Assembly (NCBI GenBank): GCA_031216445.1
Contig: CM062196.1
Coordinates: 3,046,001 to 3,110,000 of the forward strand
Origin: Lateolabrax maculatus
Taxonomy: Eukaryota; Chordata; Actinopteri; Acropomatiformes; Lateolabracidae
Length of the DNA stretch: 64,000 bases
Direction of reading: 5' to 3'
Shown: positions 1 through 11,719 of the stretch, in pieces
How positions within the stretch are numbered: position 1 is the first letter of the stretch
How the letters are laid out: each line of letters begins with the position of its first letter
The notes under the pieces: generated by a model
The model's input: the letters and a program-made list of their open reading frames with translations, nothing else
Databases searched by the model: none
Told to the model about the DNA's origin: nothing
Position numbers and translations under genes: made by a program

Positions 1-148
1 TACCAGGACAAACCGACGCAAACTAGGCCACCGCCAGGCCAAACCAGGCCAACTAGGGGCAGAACAGGCCACATCAGACCCAAACAAGACGGCTTTCCAA
101 CACCATTCTGTGTGAATACAAGTAAGAACCTCAATCATTCAATTTAGG

Positions 149-151
<3 letters not shown>

Positions 152-180
<29 letters not shown>
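152..180. repeat. (CA)n microsatellite
   Basis: Perfect AC run of about 14 units. Confidence 0.95.
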
Positions 181-182
<2 letters not shown>

Positions 183-1160
183 GACATCCTAGTACGCACA
201 GCTAACTTTCCCAGGCTCCACCTCAGGGAGAACACATCATCCAAATGGCTGCTATGGAGCTGTGATTTTTAGCAGAACAGCTTTTTTTTTTCCCCTTTTA
301 CCGAGACCCCTATTTTTAGAGATGGCAGGAATTATTACACCCCCTCCTCTTCACCCACACACACACTCTTCATTCTCCTCCTCCTCTCCCCCCCCTTCCC
401 TCTGCTCTCTCTCTCTTCTCTCCTGTTGTGTTTTGACCAAAAAAGTCAGAGACTGCAGCGTTTTTTTTTTCCCTTGTCAGACGCCGACTGTCTGGATGTC
501 GAGTCGAAGACAGACGAGGCTATATTTACAGTCTGACTTCACCCCGAAGGCACATACGCACAGAGAGACGCATGCACACGCTGCTGTAACATGGTCGGGG
601 ATGACGCAGAGACGACCGCACCTCGGCGTTGTCTGTTTCCCTCTGACCATGTTCTGCTGGCCGGGCCTCGCAGCAGTGGTCAACCTCAGAGGATGCTCTT
701 CCACAGACAACAGCCCGTCATCTCGCTACGCTTTGACAAATGAGGGAGATTTCAGTCAACCATAGTGTCCAAAACATTTTATTCACACAGTTCTGCTGCT
801 GGTGGGGCCTCCAAAGTATTTTAAATCAACACTGTGTCGAAGGGAAAGACAACTTAAAGGACACATCAACATTTTTAGGGGTTTTAGTCACTAGATGACA
901 AAATCACCCGTCAGCCTAATTCAGCATGAAATATAGTGTAGAGTGTTGAAGACTACTTCTTTTGTTTTTTCAAGATCATCTCTAAAATATCTAAAAAACC
1001 TATACTTTTTAAAAGTAGCAGATACATTTTCACCTCCATTTTCCTCCCTGAACCCCAAAGTTGTTGTATTTCTATGTTGTAAGTGTGATTTGCTTCCTAT
1101 TACTCAGGCAAAATCCATCTAATCAAGTTCAAAACAAGAACTGGTTGAAGGAAATAATGT

Positions 1161-1220
1161 ACATTTATTCACTTTCTTTGAGATGAGATCTTTCTCATCT
1201 CAAAGAAAGTGAATAAATGT
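1161..1220. repeat. Perfect inverted repeat, 28-bp arms, 4-base loop
   Basis: The left arm (1161-1188) and right arm (1193-1220) are exact reverse complements, separated only by TCTT. The flanking bases do not extend the match. The arms start with ACATTTATTCACTTTCTTTG and end with its complement. The structure would fold into a fully paired hairpin as DNA or RNA. No arm divergence means it is recent, selected, or an assembly artefact. Confidence 0.95.
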
Positions 1221-2378
1221 AAGATGTAAGATGAGAGGATCAATACCACTCACATGTTGAGCTTGGCTTAGCATAAACACTGGTAGTAGTGAGATCTCTC
1301 CAAATTTTGAACTATTAATTCGGCGAACAACAGCAGGGAGCAGTAACTTTCTTCCAATTACAAAGTGGTTGCCACGTCTGGTACCAGCGTGCCGGAACAG
1401 AGACCTCTCCCAAAGCCTACGCTCACCGACCGGATCTGGCAACCCGCACTACAGCTGGAGACGCTGCACAGAAGTGATGAGCGGACGGATTTACTGGTGT
1501 TTGTTTAGACACTTACTTACTGCTGAATTACACAGTTTGAGAAAGTGATATTTTGTGTATCTAGAAGTGAAGTCTTTTCATTTTAATGACACATGTGTAC
1601 TTGATAGGCTTGTTTAGGGGATTGGTAAAACAAACAGAAAGGATGCAATCTCTCGAGTGTCTGTCAGCAGCAGAATTTCTCTCTTCCTGTGAGCATTCAA
1701 CCGTAACAACAGGGCTTTGTTTACTGCTACAGTCTTCAAACTTTGTTTATGAATAGATGATAAATGTGTTTTTAGTCTGAAAGAATAAAATAAAATAAAA
1801 GGGATAAAAACCAATATAGACTTGTAGGTTTATTTTCATATTTTGTATGATGCTGGTCAACATATGATAAAGCTTTATTACCATGTGCAGTGGACAGAAT
1901 AAGCTAAAGCCGTGCAGGGTTGACTCTGGTGCAAATCCCTTTCTTCAATATTTTGGTGATATCTTATATGGTATCTATATAACAAGCAGTCACTATGTCA
2001 TTTGGTTAGATTTTTGGTGAAAGTGAGGTCTTAAAATCCGGTAGGTGTTTAACATCAAACATTGTGGCTACCAACACAGTTCTTCACACAAACCACTGTT
2101 ACCACTGCTGATAAAACATTAGAGACTCAGACGTATACATGACATCTCCAGCCTTTAGTATCTCAACATCAGCCTGCTTTACTGAGGAACCACAACAACG
2201 TCTCTCAGATAATATAAAGATGCAGACAGATGCATTCTGATGAACAAAAAGCAGACGTACAGGAAAACGAAATTCCTTCTCCCACCTCCATCAATCCAGC
2301 CTGCACCCATTCCTTTGATATTATCAGCGTGCTTGTACATCTAAACATAGCCACATGCACAGGGAAGTTCATAAATTT

Positions 2379-2403
2379 TCTCTCTCTCTCTCTCTCTCTC
2401 TCA

Positions 2404-2442
<39 letters not shown>

Positions 2443-2465
2443 ACAAACCCACACACGCGCACACT

Positions 2466-2504
<39 letters not shown>
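2379..2504. repeat. Compound (TC)n(AC)n microsatellite
   Basis: A TC run of about 11 units passes into two CA arrays separated by ATACACACAAACCC-like interruptions. Confidence 0.95.
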
Positions 2505-2507
<3 letters not shown>

Positions 2508-2654
2508 AACTTGACTGTGACCTCTGGCTCTATGAACAGTGAGTCCTCAGTAAACAATCTTTCCATGTTTTCACCAGAGGAAGAGAAGGGGTCCCATAAA
2601 GACTGTCATTCACCATTTAACCCTAAAACACACATTGCAAACTAAATCGCCCAT

Positions 2655-2675
2655 GCACGCACGCACACACACACA

Positions 2676-2707
<32 letters not shown>
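2655..2707. repeat. Interrupted (CA)n microsatellite
   Basis: CA array with a few CG interruptions. Confidence 0.93.
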
Positions 2708-2710
<3 letters not shown>

Positions 2711-3424
2711 TGGGCCCAGCTCCATGTAATGTGGACAGAGCTGCTGATTCTTGGAGCTCAGCGATAGCGTCATTTTTACACCGTGAGAACATGAGAAACA
2801 TTTCTCAAAGGAGCCCTCTCATTTGCTGTGGGTGTGTTGCCATTTTTGGGGTGGGGTGGGGGGGTGGGGGGTGACAGGAACACACACATACACACACACA
2901 TCCACAGACACCAGTTGAGTTTGTTAAATATAGTTGCTACATGCTAATCTGTCAGAGCTGGGTCATGAAAAGGCCGCGTACAGGGGCTAAAGAGGATGTG
3001 AAAGGTGTTTAAAAATAGTCGCTTCAGATTTTCTGGACTTAAGTTTAATGTACTGTAACCCAGTGTCACACATACGGACACACATGCATATGCACACACA
3101 CAACCCTCGGCTGTCAGAGACAGGGTATCAATAGCACAGGAACGAGTGATGCTGGGCCAGAAAAGCACTTTATTTATTTTGCCCTCTTTGAACAGGCAGG
3201 AAGAAAAACAAACATCAGCAGGGGGAGGAGAGCGGCATGGACGCTGCCTCTCGACTTAACGGACCCACTGACTGTTTAACTTTACTTATACATCTCTCAA
3301 CATGCACCGCAAACTGCCTGCAGAATGAAATGTCCCAGTATTTGCTTCCTACGGAGAGAAAACTCTGCAGCGTGATTGGGGATGGTGGGATGGGGTATAG
3401 GGCATCAACTTGTACATTTTATTA

Positions 3425-3625
3425 GTGGTGAAACAATTTGGTTGTTTAATTGACAATTCTGTCGACATTACTATTGCTAATGTCATTTATCGAGACAAGT
3501 GTCAAATGTTCACTGGTTCACCTCTCAAATCTGAGGATTTGCTGTTTTTCTGTTTTATATTGTTTTTAAATCGAATATTTTTATATCTTTGGGTTTTGGA
3601 CATCACCTAGGACTCTGAGAAATAG
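3425..3625. repeat. AT-rich dispersed repeat, copy 1
   Basis: It contains TTGTTTAATTGACAATTCTG near the start, then GTTCACTGGTTCACCTCTCA, CTGAGGATTTGCTGTTTTTC and CTTTGGGTTTTGGACATCAC. The same word order (TGGTTCCA, GAGGATTTGCTG, TATCTTTGGGTTTTGGAC) marks a common teleost interspersed element also seen near 42322, 48994 and 55637. It is degenerate and non-coding. Confidence 0.6.
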
Positions 3626-4159
3626 TGTTGGTTTGTCATTTTCTTCAACAGGGAAATCAGGCTCTGAGTTTGTGTGAAGGGGAGATAACACCGTATACAA
3701 CACAGGAAGCAAATTTTATGTGAGTTTTGTTATCAGTGATAGTTTAATGTGATTGGCTGCAAAAGCAAGTCTGATAGCGGGAGATACATTCAGTCTGAAC
3801 TGTGGGAGTTGTAATATTTTTAGTCTTTCCACGAAAACTGAAAACAGATAAAGGCATGGGAAACTGGACACAGACAGACCAGATGGACAGATGAGCAATG
3901 TTTGTTTGTTCGTAGAACAAAGGGGAAATAAGGAAAGAGTGAGGAGACAGAGTCAGAGATTCAATGGAAGTAAAAAAAGAAACACAGTGAGGAAAGTCAC
4001 ACTTTCCTTCCTAGAAGGTTTAAGTGAGAAACCAGAAGCAGGGGTGGCAGTAAGGGGGCGGCGAGCAAACTGTATGTGTGTCAGCCCGAGCTATCTTTGT
4101 AAAATTGAATTTCCAGACTTCCTTGACGGGTTAAATTTGAACTGTAACCCAGAGACCCC

Positions 4160-4172
4160 TGACCCCTGACCT
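4160..4172 (-). promoter_or_regulatory. DR1-type nuclear receptor motif
   Basis: The minus strand reads AGGTCAGGGGTCA, two direct half-sites with one spacer base, the form bound by RXR heterodimers, HNF4 and COUP-TF. It may instead be part of a short GACCCCT heptad repeat, since one more partial unit precedes it. Confidence 0.3.
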
Positions 4173-4292
4173 CGAGGACGAAACCGGGAGCAGCACTGCT
4201 AGAAGAAGACTCCGTTTACATTGTAAATACTCACAGACGCCCCACTGCTTTTTGACTGTTACTCAGAACAATGCCTGCTTTTCTCTTCACAG

Positions 4293-4293
<1 letters not shown>

Positions 4294-4374
<81 letters not shown>
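4294..4374. repeat. (TG)n microsatellite, about 40 units
   Basis: Longest uninterrupted dinucleotide array in the window. A second short TG run is at 4527-4548. Confidence 0.98.
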
Positions 4375-4377
<3 letters not shown>

Positions 4378-6072
4378 CTCAGTCTCTCTGCTCAGAATAC
4401 TGTTCCAGCCGCAGTGATCTCATATGAGATGCTATCACCCTGTTTACTGTTTCTCCGCTCCCCTGCGGCCACTACATCGCTTACAAATTGGACAATCAAG
4501 AGCAGGTGTGTGTATCAGATACGAACGTGTGTGTGTGTGTGTGTGTGTATGTGAACGACTAAAGTTCCTCCTCCTAAATTCTGCACTGCAGGTGGAAGAA
4601 TAACTCCTCCCCTGGTGAAAGCAGGATGCACGCTGACGGCCAGCCTGTAAACTTTAACAGTGTTTTGTCACATATTTAAGAAAGCTGTTAGTGTATTTAT
4701 GGAGGCGCAGGGGCCGCGGGGGCCATGCTGGATTGATTAGGGAGTCTGCGAGGAACTTCAGGGCCGTAATGGAGGGTAGTTCTTACACTGCAATCAATGG
4801 ATTGGGCGGCAGTGGAGGGTAGTGACACAAAATCTGGCTAAAAGACTGAAAGATCCTTGCCGGATGTGGCAGCTTCATGGTGTTTTGTCCTGGACGTCTA
4901 TTTCACCAAGAGACCCCCATTTACAAGTAGCGAGCAAATAACAGCAATCAGCTAAAGTAGGCTGATGATGGCTCACAGCTGTTTAGTGTGGAGGTCTTTG
5001 GAGGAACAGAGTCCAAACTACACTCAGTCTAATCAGGTAGGGTAGGGTCTTGTTTTGTCATGATATGCGAGTCAGTATTTCTCTACAACACCCCACTGGA
5101 TCTGGATCCATCTGCATGAGCTCAGTATCAGCTCTGATCAAGTGTACATAATCATTACGGTGATGATTCCCTCGAGCCCAGCATACAGCAAGAAGGTCTT
5201 GAGTTTATTGTGATTGAGGCCATTTTGTGGGCAGTTTGTATATTCTCCTTGTGCCCGTGCAGGTTTCCCACAGGTTCTCCGTTCTTTTCATTTTGCTCTT
5301 GATCCTAGTTTTCTTGCAGTGGAGGACAGGACAGGCGTGGTCAAGAGATTGATGCAATACACTGTTCAGGTTAGGTTGTTTACTCCATACGTGAGCCGGG
5401 AGCTTGGGATGCTTTATGTCAGCCTGTTCTCCCTTTGGATCTAAGTTCATATTGTAAAATTCTGCGAAACACAATCCAAGTCCAATGCCAATGAATGAAG
5501 CAGTGAGTCCTCTTTGCAGCCAGACAAAAACTATGGTTGGGGGGCGTCAGAGAGGTGAACAGGCATGTAGAAAGTACAATTTTATGCAGGAAACCAGGGT
5601 TTGTTTTTAGTCTTAAACCAATTATTTTCACCAGGACCATAATCTTTCTTTCTTAAACTTAACCATCCTTTTTCCATAATGCAGATATTGAAGGAATGAA
5701 AACCAAAATGGCACTGCAGGTTCAAAAACCAGGATTGAACGTGACCTGGGATTTACTGAATTGTCCATTACTGCTGTCTGACGAGTGGGTTTGCCTTATC
5801 TTCATATGCTGAGACAACACTGATAAAGTACTGGGTGACAGGGAGAGGGTGAGAGAGAGAGAGGGGTGAGGGTTGTGAGATGTTCGGGGTCTTTGGGGAC
5901 AGCTGGGAAACTGCGCATTCATCGTTTTCACAAAACATGCAATGGGCACAACACAATATTTTAAAAACAGATAAAATCCCCTTCCATCATCCGTCCTCTT
6001 TATCTTTCTTTTGGGTGACTATTGATTCATTATCGTTATCTGACCACCGCAGCAGGAGAAAAGGGAGCCATG

Positions 6073-6074
<2 letters not shown>

Positions 6075-6117
<43 letters not shown>
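6075..6117. repeat. (CA)n microsatellite
   Basis: Perfect array of about 21 units. Confidence 0.96.
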
Positions 6118-6126
<9 letters not shown>

Positions 6127-7394
6127 ACCATTTCCTGAAACACACGGGCACACACCAAGTTTCCTGTGGGAATTTATTTTCAAATCAGTTATCTGCGATC
6201 ACCTGCTTACGCTGCTGCGGCCGGCCTCATGCTCCCGCTTCTATAACGTCATTAAAACATCACCGTCTACTACAGAAAGTGAAAGGATGGAAAATTGGAT
6301 GAAAAACATGGTGACGTGGAAGGTTACAGGGAAGCACAAGGCCGAGAGCTGAAGGCAGAATAAAGTGACATGAAATATGAGAAGAGAGGATGAACAGAAG
6401 AGAAACGGGGAAGGAAAAGAGAGGATGTATTTGCAAACAGCAGGATGAGTGAGTCACACCTGGGAAAGCAGCATTTTAATCAACTTGAATACTTGATACC
6501 AATATAACCTAAGCAAAACTGACAGACACCTTACGTGTGTTAAGTTGTAACCAAATTAAATATTTGAATATTACAACTGTTACTTTTTGTAACGGATTAC
6601 GACAGAGTAAACACACGCCTGTTGATTTTGGCTGGGATTTTGACTTTAGCTTCAGTCTGATCAACGGACATATTATTTTAAATGTTATTTCCTCTTCTGC
6701 AAAGTTTAGTCAAGAAACACAATAAACAGTTCTAGTCAAATTTACTTGACAAAACTGTGAATTTTTGGTTTTTACAATTACGATTGGGTGTTAGTATGTA
6801 TTTATTGTGTCTTAATCTTTGTTCATTTCTTTGAAATTTTGAATTTTATTTAAAACAAAAAACATTGTAACATATTTCATTCATAGATGATTTAATCAGA
6901 TGTAAGATCATCTTTTGTTTCTCAAACATATCAAGGATTTGATATTAAAATTAATTATTTTAAAGTGTGCCCATATAGTGTTTCTACCTTTTCTACCCAT
7001 TGATGTGGCTTAAAAACAGTTTTGCATTGATGCCACACTGACTGAGAACATTTGTGTTTGCAGAAATTCAATTTTCTGCCATGCTTTGAACTTAACTGGA
7101 TAGTTATATTTTTTGTATTACAGTCATTTAATTTTCCCTAGTTGTTTTTCATTGTATAATGTTGTAAAGTTGGTCTTAAAATAAATATAAATGTATTTTT
7201 TTCTCTGATATATTCTCACCAATTTCACTTTACCATTGTGCTGCACTAATACTGCTTGTCAACAGAAATGTACAGTCACGATTCAATGACGAAAACACGC
7301 ACAGACACAGATAAGGCTGTGACACTTAGCTGCACCACACCACGAGCACAGAGCCCAATAAACATAACTCCACTACCTCTAACAGTATCCCAGT

Positions 7395-7395
<1 letters not shown>

Positions 7396-7456
<61 letters not shown>
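7396..7456. repeat. (CA)n microsatellite
   Basis: Perfect array of about 30 units. Confidence 0.97.
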
Positions 7457-7457
<1 letters not shown>

Positions 7458-7612
7458 AGCGTTATCAGCAGGGAGACCAGATCAGATGAGAGCGGCATCC
7501 CTGTTGATACTGAAGCGATAACATCAGGACATTAACACAAAAACTCAGGGCCAAATGACACTGAAAAGGACAAGCTATTACCAGTCAGTGTCATCAAAAC
7601 ATTTCACATGGT

Positions 7613-7658
7613 CACACACACACACACACACACACACACCCACACACACACACACACG
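7613..7658. repeat. (CA)n microsatellite with one C interruption
   Basis: CA array interrupted once by an extra C, about 150 bases after the array at 7396. Confidence 0.95.
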
Positions 7659-8640
7659 ACCCCTCAGCCCATCAGAGGTGTGTGTTTTTGAAATGTTCCT
7701 GTAATGTGTCCAATGTGTAAGATAAGACAGGAGTGGTGTAAACAGTAGAGAGTGTGTGTGTGTGTGTGTTGAATGCAGTGCCTCCACATGTCGGGCATAG
7801 GAAACAGATGCCTCACCCCTGGCTATGAGAGAGCGAGAGACAGCGAGGGAGAGAGGGAGGTTGTGTTTGTATTGGAGCTTTTCAGCAGGGACTCTGCAGT
7901 CTTGTGGCGGTTGTTCCACATTGTTCCACAGTCAGACACCCAGAGGGGTACACGGATAATAAAGCGGTGGTGAAGTTCGGCCATTTTCAGAGGTTCATGC
8001 TGACCTTTGCAAATTCTTCACATATGGCAATCTGCGCGTTGGCGGTTCTCGAGAGAGGTTCTCACAGTCTGCACTTTTACCCTATGAAATGCTCACGGAA
8101 AGTTAACATGGTGCGGTAGCCGTGTAGAGTTAACTTATAACAGCTACAGCTGGCGGAGATGACCTCCTCTGTGACCCATAAACCGGTGAAAGCTCTAATT
8201 TAAAGATTATTTTAGCTGTCTCCAGCACTGTCAGTTTAAATTGAACATTATTATCTTCTTACACAATGGGTGACTTTTGTCTAAATACAACTCTGAAGCA
8301 AGCGGATCAGCAGTAGACCAGAAAAATACAGAGGAAAGTGTGTGAAAGTGTGTGTGACTATGCAGCTTCTATATTTAAAAAAAACATTTACTGCATTTAT
8401 TTGGAAGAACAGCTACAGTAGAATATAAGGAGTAAGGGTGAGAGAAGGGAAAAAAGTGCAGTACGTTGTGATGGTGGAGGTCCTACTTTTTCGTCATTGA
8501 CGACACACAAAAGAGATTTTTTGAGAATCTGTTAAATCAGTTTCAAATCGCAAAAGACGAGAGCCACAATTCTTATGTGAATTGGCATAAAATAAGATAC
8601 ATCTGCCAACACAAATATACAGTGTAACATCACAAGAAAA

Positions 8641-8790
8641 GAGTGAGATTTAAGGCTACACCTGCATACTTGATGCAAATAACCTTGGCCTATAAGCCCC
8701 TGACATCAATTCTATTAGACACCTTTGGGACGCACTTGAGTGCAGTATCCACAAAGAGGAGAATCCACTCATCAACGATGGTCAGCTGCA
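8641..8790 (+). pseudogene. Decayed Tc1/mariner-like transposase fragment
   Basis: From 8699 the + strand reads PDINSIRHLWDALE, closely resembling the C-terminal block of Tc1/mariner transposases (typically SPDLNPIEHLWD-LE). Immediately upstream, in another frame, is W-P-x-S-P, as expected before that block, so a one-base shift within the C run near 8697-8700 appears to split the motif. The third catalytic acidic residue expected at P-I-E is Arg here, and the upstream sequence has stops in all frames. It is therefore a dead relic, not a gene. No inverted terminal repeats were identified around it. The match is short, so chance resemblance is possible. Confidence 0.5.
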
Positions 8791-10050
8791 TGAATATATA
8801 CTGATATTTGGATTGTCAGCTTTAACACCTGCAAAAGGTCTCTTGTTAAATCTCTATTATGTTATCAAGACCAAAAGTGGTCAACCACTGCTCTAACCAG
8901 GGATTTCTATCTTCCTGGTCACTGGGAATGTCCATAATATGTCCACCCATCTCTTCCCACCCTCTTTTCCACTTCCTCCCTCTCTTTCCCTAATGCATAT
9001 CTCACACTTTCTCCCTTGCAGTTTTTTTCTTCACTCAATCTTCCCTCAATCTACACGTGTCTCCCCACCATCTCCCCCACCATCTCCCCCTCCATCCCAG
9101 TGATGGTGCCTGAGGGTGCACTAACTCTGCCCTTACACTTCTGCTCCAGCCCTTCCTGTGGAGCTGCAGTGGGAGTCACTGAAGGAAGTCTTCATCTCAG
9201 AGGACAGCCCACTTCCTCCTGAGAAAGCGGGATCAAGTTGAGGGTCGAGAGTGAAAGAATTACAGAACAACAAACCTGTTTGTTTGCAACAAAGTGAACA
9301 GAAAAAGAAAGCAACCCCTCTGTGTTTTAAGGCAGTAGTAGTTATAAAATGTCAGGTGGTGGTCTTTGTGATGAGTGTGTGATTCAACTTTGTTGTGTAG
9401 CAAATGTCCAATGCAATGTGTTAATAATGGATGATCCTGCAGAACCCCAAACAATATCAGTGCATGTCAACTACAAGATTGTATGGTTAAGGTTAGGCAA
9501 CTACAACACTTCATACATTTTGGGAAAGATCATATATAATACATAAATACTGGCACTGATCGTGCATCATGCACTGCTGAATATTTCAGCATGACCATGA
9601 CTCATACGGATACTGGGCTGGTCTTTAATGATATATACAATAAATAAGAATAGTTGTGTAGCCAGAGGATACCAGCTGGTAATCTCTGTTCTAAGGGAAG
9701 CTCCTGCTGAGTTATGGTTAAGGTTAGGGAATAGGCCAAACATTTAAAAGCTTGATTTCAAATTTCAACAAGAACAGTGAGGGGCTGGGCAGTAAACAGG
9801 TGGGTGGTCATGTGTTCAGTGCATGTGGGTATGTGTATACTACTAAATTTTATTCAGGAACCTCATTGTTTCCTCATCATGGTTGAGTACAACTTCTGTC
9901 AAACTCACAGTTTTGCTGCATAAATCAGTGGAACCGCTTAATATTTCATCTGCTGCTGGCCAAAGGCCCTTGGCATCTACAGCCATGAATTTCCAGCATG
10001 TCAGCTGTATGAGCATGCATAAACATCCTGAGTAATGAAAGCATGCACCT

Positions 10051-10078
10051 GCACACACACACACACACACACACACAC
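10051..10078. repeat. (CA)n microsatellite
   Basis: Perfect short array of about 13 units. Confidence 0.93.
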
Positions 10079-10255
10079 TGTACATCATAAACATGCACAC
10101 ACATTACAGAATACCTATAACGTCAATCCAGCAGTGTAGTGAGACAGGGTTAAACAATTCATCTCTGCAACCAGCTTCTGAACAATAGAGCCAGTGTGAT
10201 CTGAGGTATGTATTATGGAATAAAAAGCTGTCATTCTCATTCACTTTCTCTTTCA

Positions 10256-10337
10256 CAAACATAAAACACACACTCTTTCTGTCTCTACACCACACGTTAC
10301 TGGTGTAGAGACAGAAAGAGTGTGTGTTTTATGTTTG
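10256..10337. repeat. Perfect inverted repeat, 37-bp arms, 8-base loop
   Basis: The arms at 10256-10292 and 10301-10337 are exact reverse complements around the loop CACGTTAC. The left arm begins CAAACATAAAACACACACTC. The pairing stops abruptly on both sides. It is unrelated in sequence to the hairpin at 1161-1220 but has the same architecture. Confidence 0.95.
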
Positions 10338-11686
10338 GTATTGTACAAAAACCTCAAAATGTATAATAAAAAACTACATCCACTTACAAACTAGAGCACT
10401 CCAAGCTATGGATGCGAACACGCACAGAAATTCACAAGAAACAAAAGCACTTTCTGTATGCTAGCGACAGTTGGCAGAGAGCGCGTTGCAGAACAAACGA
10501 CAGGAGTGTTTTGAATTTCCCCCAGGCGCACTCACTGGGACTTAGTGAGAAATATTTTCCTTCCTATCACACACAACAATTGCCTGAGGGTGTTTCCCTG
10601 AATCTAGATATTCAAAGAATCCTTTGTTTTGATACGATAACAGTTTAGACTCAGAGGGAGGCAGCAGCTTGAGTGAGGCACTTATGCAACAACAACAATT
10701 CCTCTTTATGTATCAGTAAACTGTGATAAAAGGCTCTCTCATCGTCTGTGTGTGTTGAGTTTATTATACACAATGGCACGCAAAAACACCGCCGCTGAGC
10801 TTTTCTTGGTATTTGCTTTTGGTTTTTTACTGTAAATCACCCTCGACTACAACTTTTTCCATTACAACCCATAACTGGCACTTACAGCCTCCACTGCCGC
10901 AATCAGGGTCATGTTGTCATGTGAAGCCAACTCTCCCAAACCCCCGACTGATACGGAAAAGCAAATCAAAGCTGCTGGCACACTTCCACTTTAAAATCGG
11001 TAAACATTTCTGCTAATCCTGATATAATTAATGGATGTTGATGATATTTTTTCAGCAATTGGAGCTCAATCTGCCATTTAAAGAAGAATGGGTATTATAA
11101 CTGAAATCAAAATAGCATTTTGTGACATTACTTGTTACTGATAAAACGATACCATTACTGTTAAACACTGCACCTCTCATTGAATGAGACACATGCAAAC
11201 TGTGGGTGTACTTAAGAAATATGAGCAGCTATTCAGACTTTATTTGGTAGTGATTTATGCAGAGGAAAGACCCTAACTGATGATATGTGGTCGTACTTCA
11301 AGTACTACAGTAAAAGCACTTTATGGTTATGTTACAGACCTTGGATAACATGCTTTGGCAAGACTGTATTCAATTGTCATCATGCCGTTAAAGCAAATTG
11401 GAGAAAGAGAGAGTTAAAGAGGGAGGGGGGTGGAGGGAGAACATGGGGGGGTGCAGATCTGGATGGGGTTAACCTTGAGTGGACCTTGCGGGTGGGTGGT
11501 ATAGAACCAGACCGGCTTCTTTACATACTTGAGTTAAAACCTCGTTAAAAGCCAATTAAGCAAAATAATAATCCACGCCAAATTAAACAGAAACTCACAA
11601 TCAGCAGTTCTGCCTTCTACCAAAATAAAATTAAAGGAGATCATTTGAACAAAGGAAATATGATCTCCAGTATTTTTTTCCCCTCA

Positions 11687-11719
11687 GTGTGTGTGTGTGT
11701 GTGTGTTTGTGTGTGTGTC
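11687..11719. repeat. (TG)n microsatellite
   Basis: TG array with one TTT interruption. Confidence 0.92.

Noticed and set aside
9150..9222. Possible + strand terminal exon reading VELQWESLKEVFISEDSPLP then a stop
   Set aside because: A pyrimidine tract and CAG precede it, but it is about 27 codons, matches no family I know, and has no partner exon nearby.
9480..9735. GGTTAAGGTTAGG telomere-like words
   Set aside because: Only one or two units at each place (near 9485 and 9715), so not an interstitial telomere array; such words are common in fish repeats.
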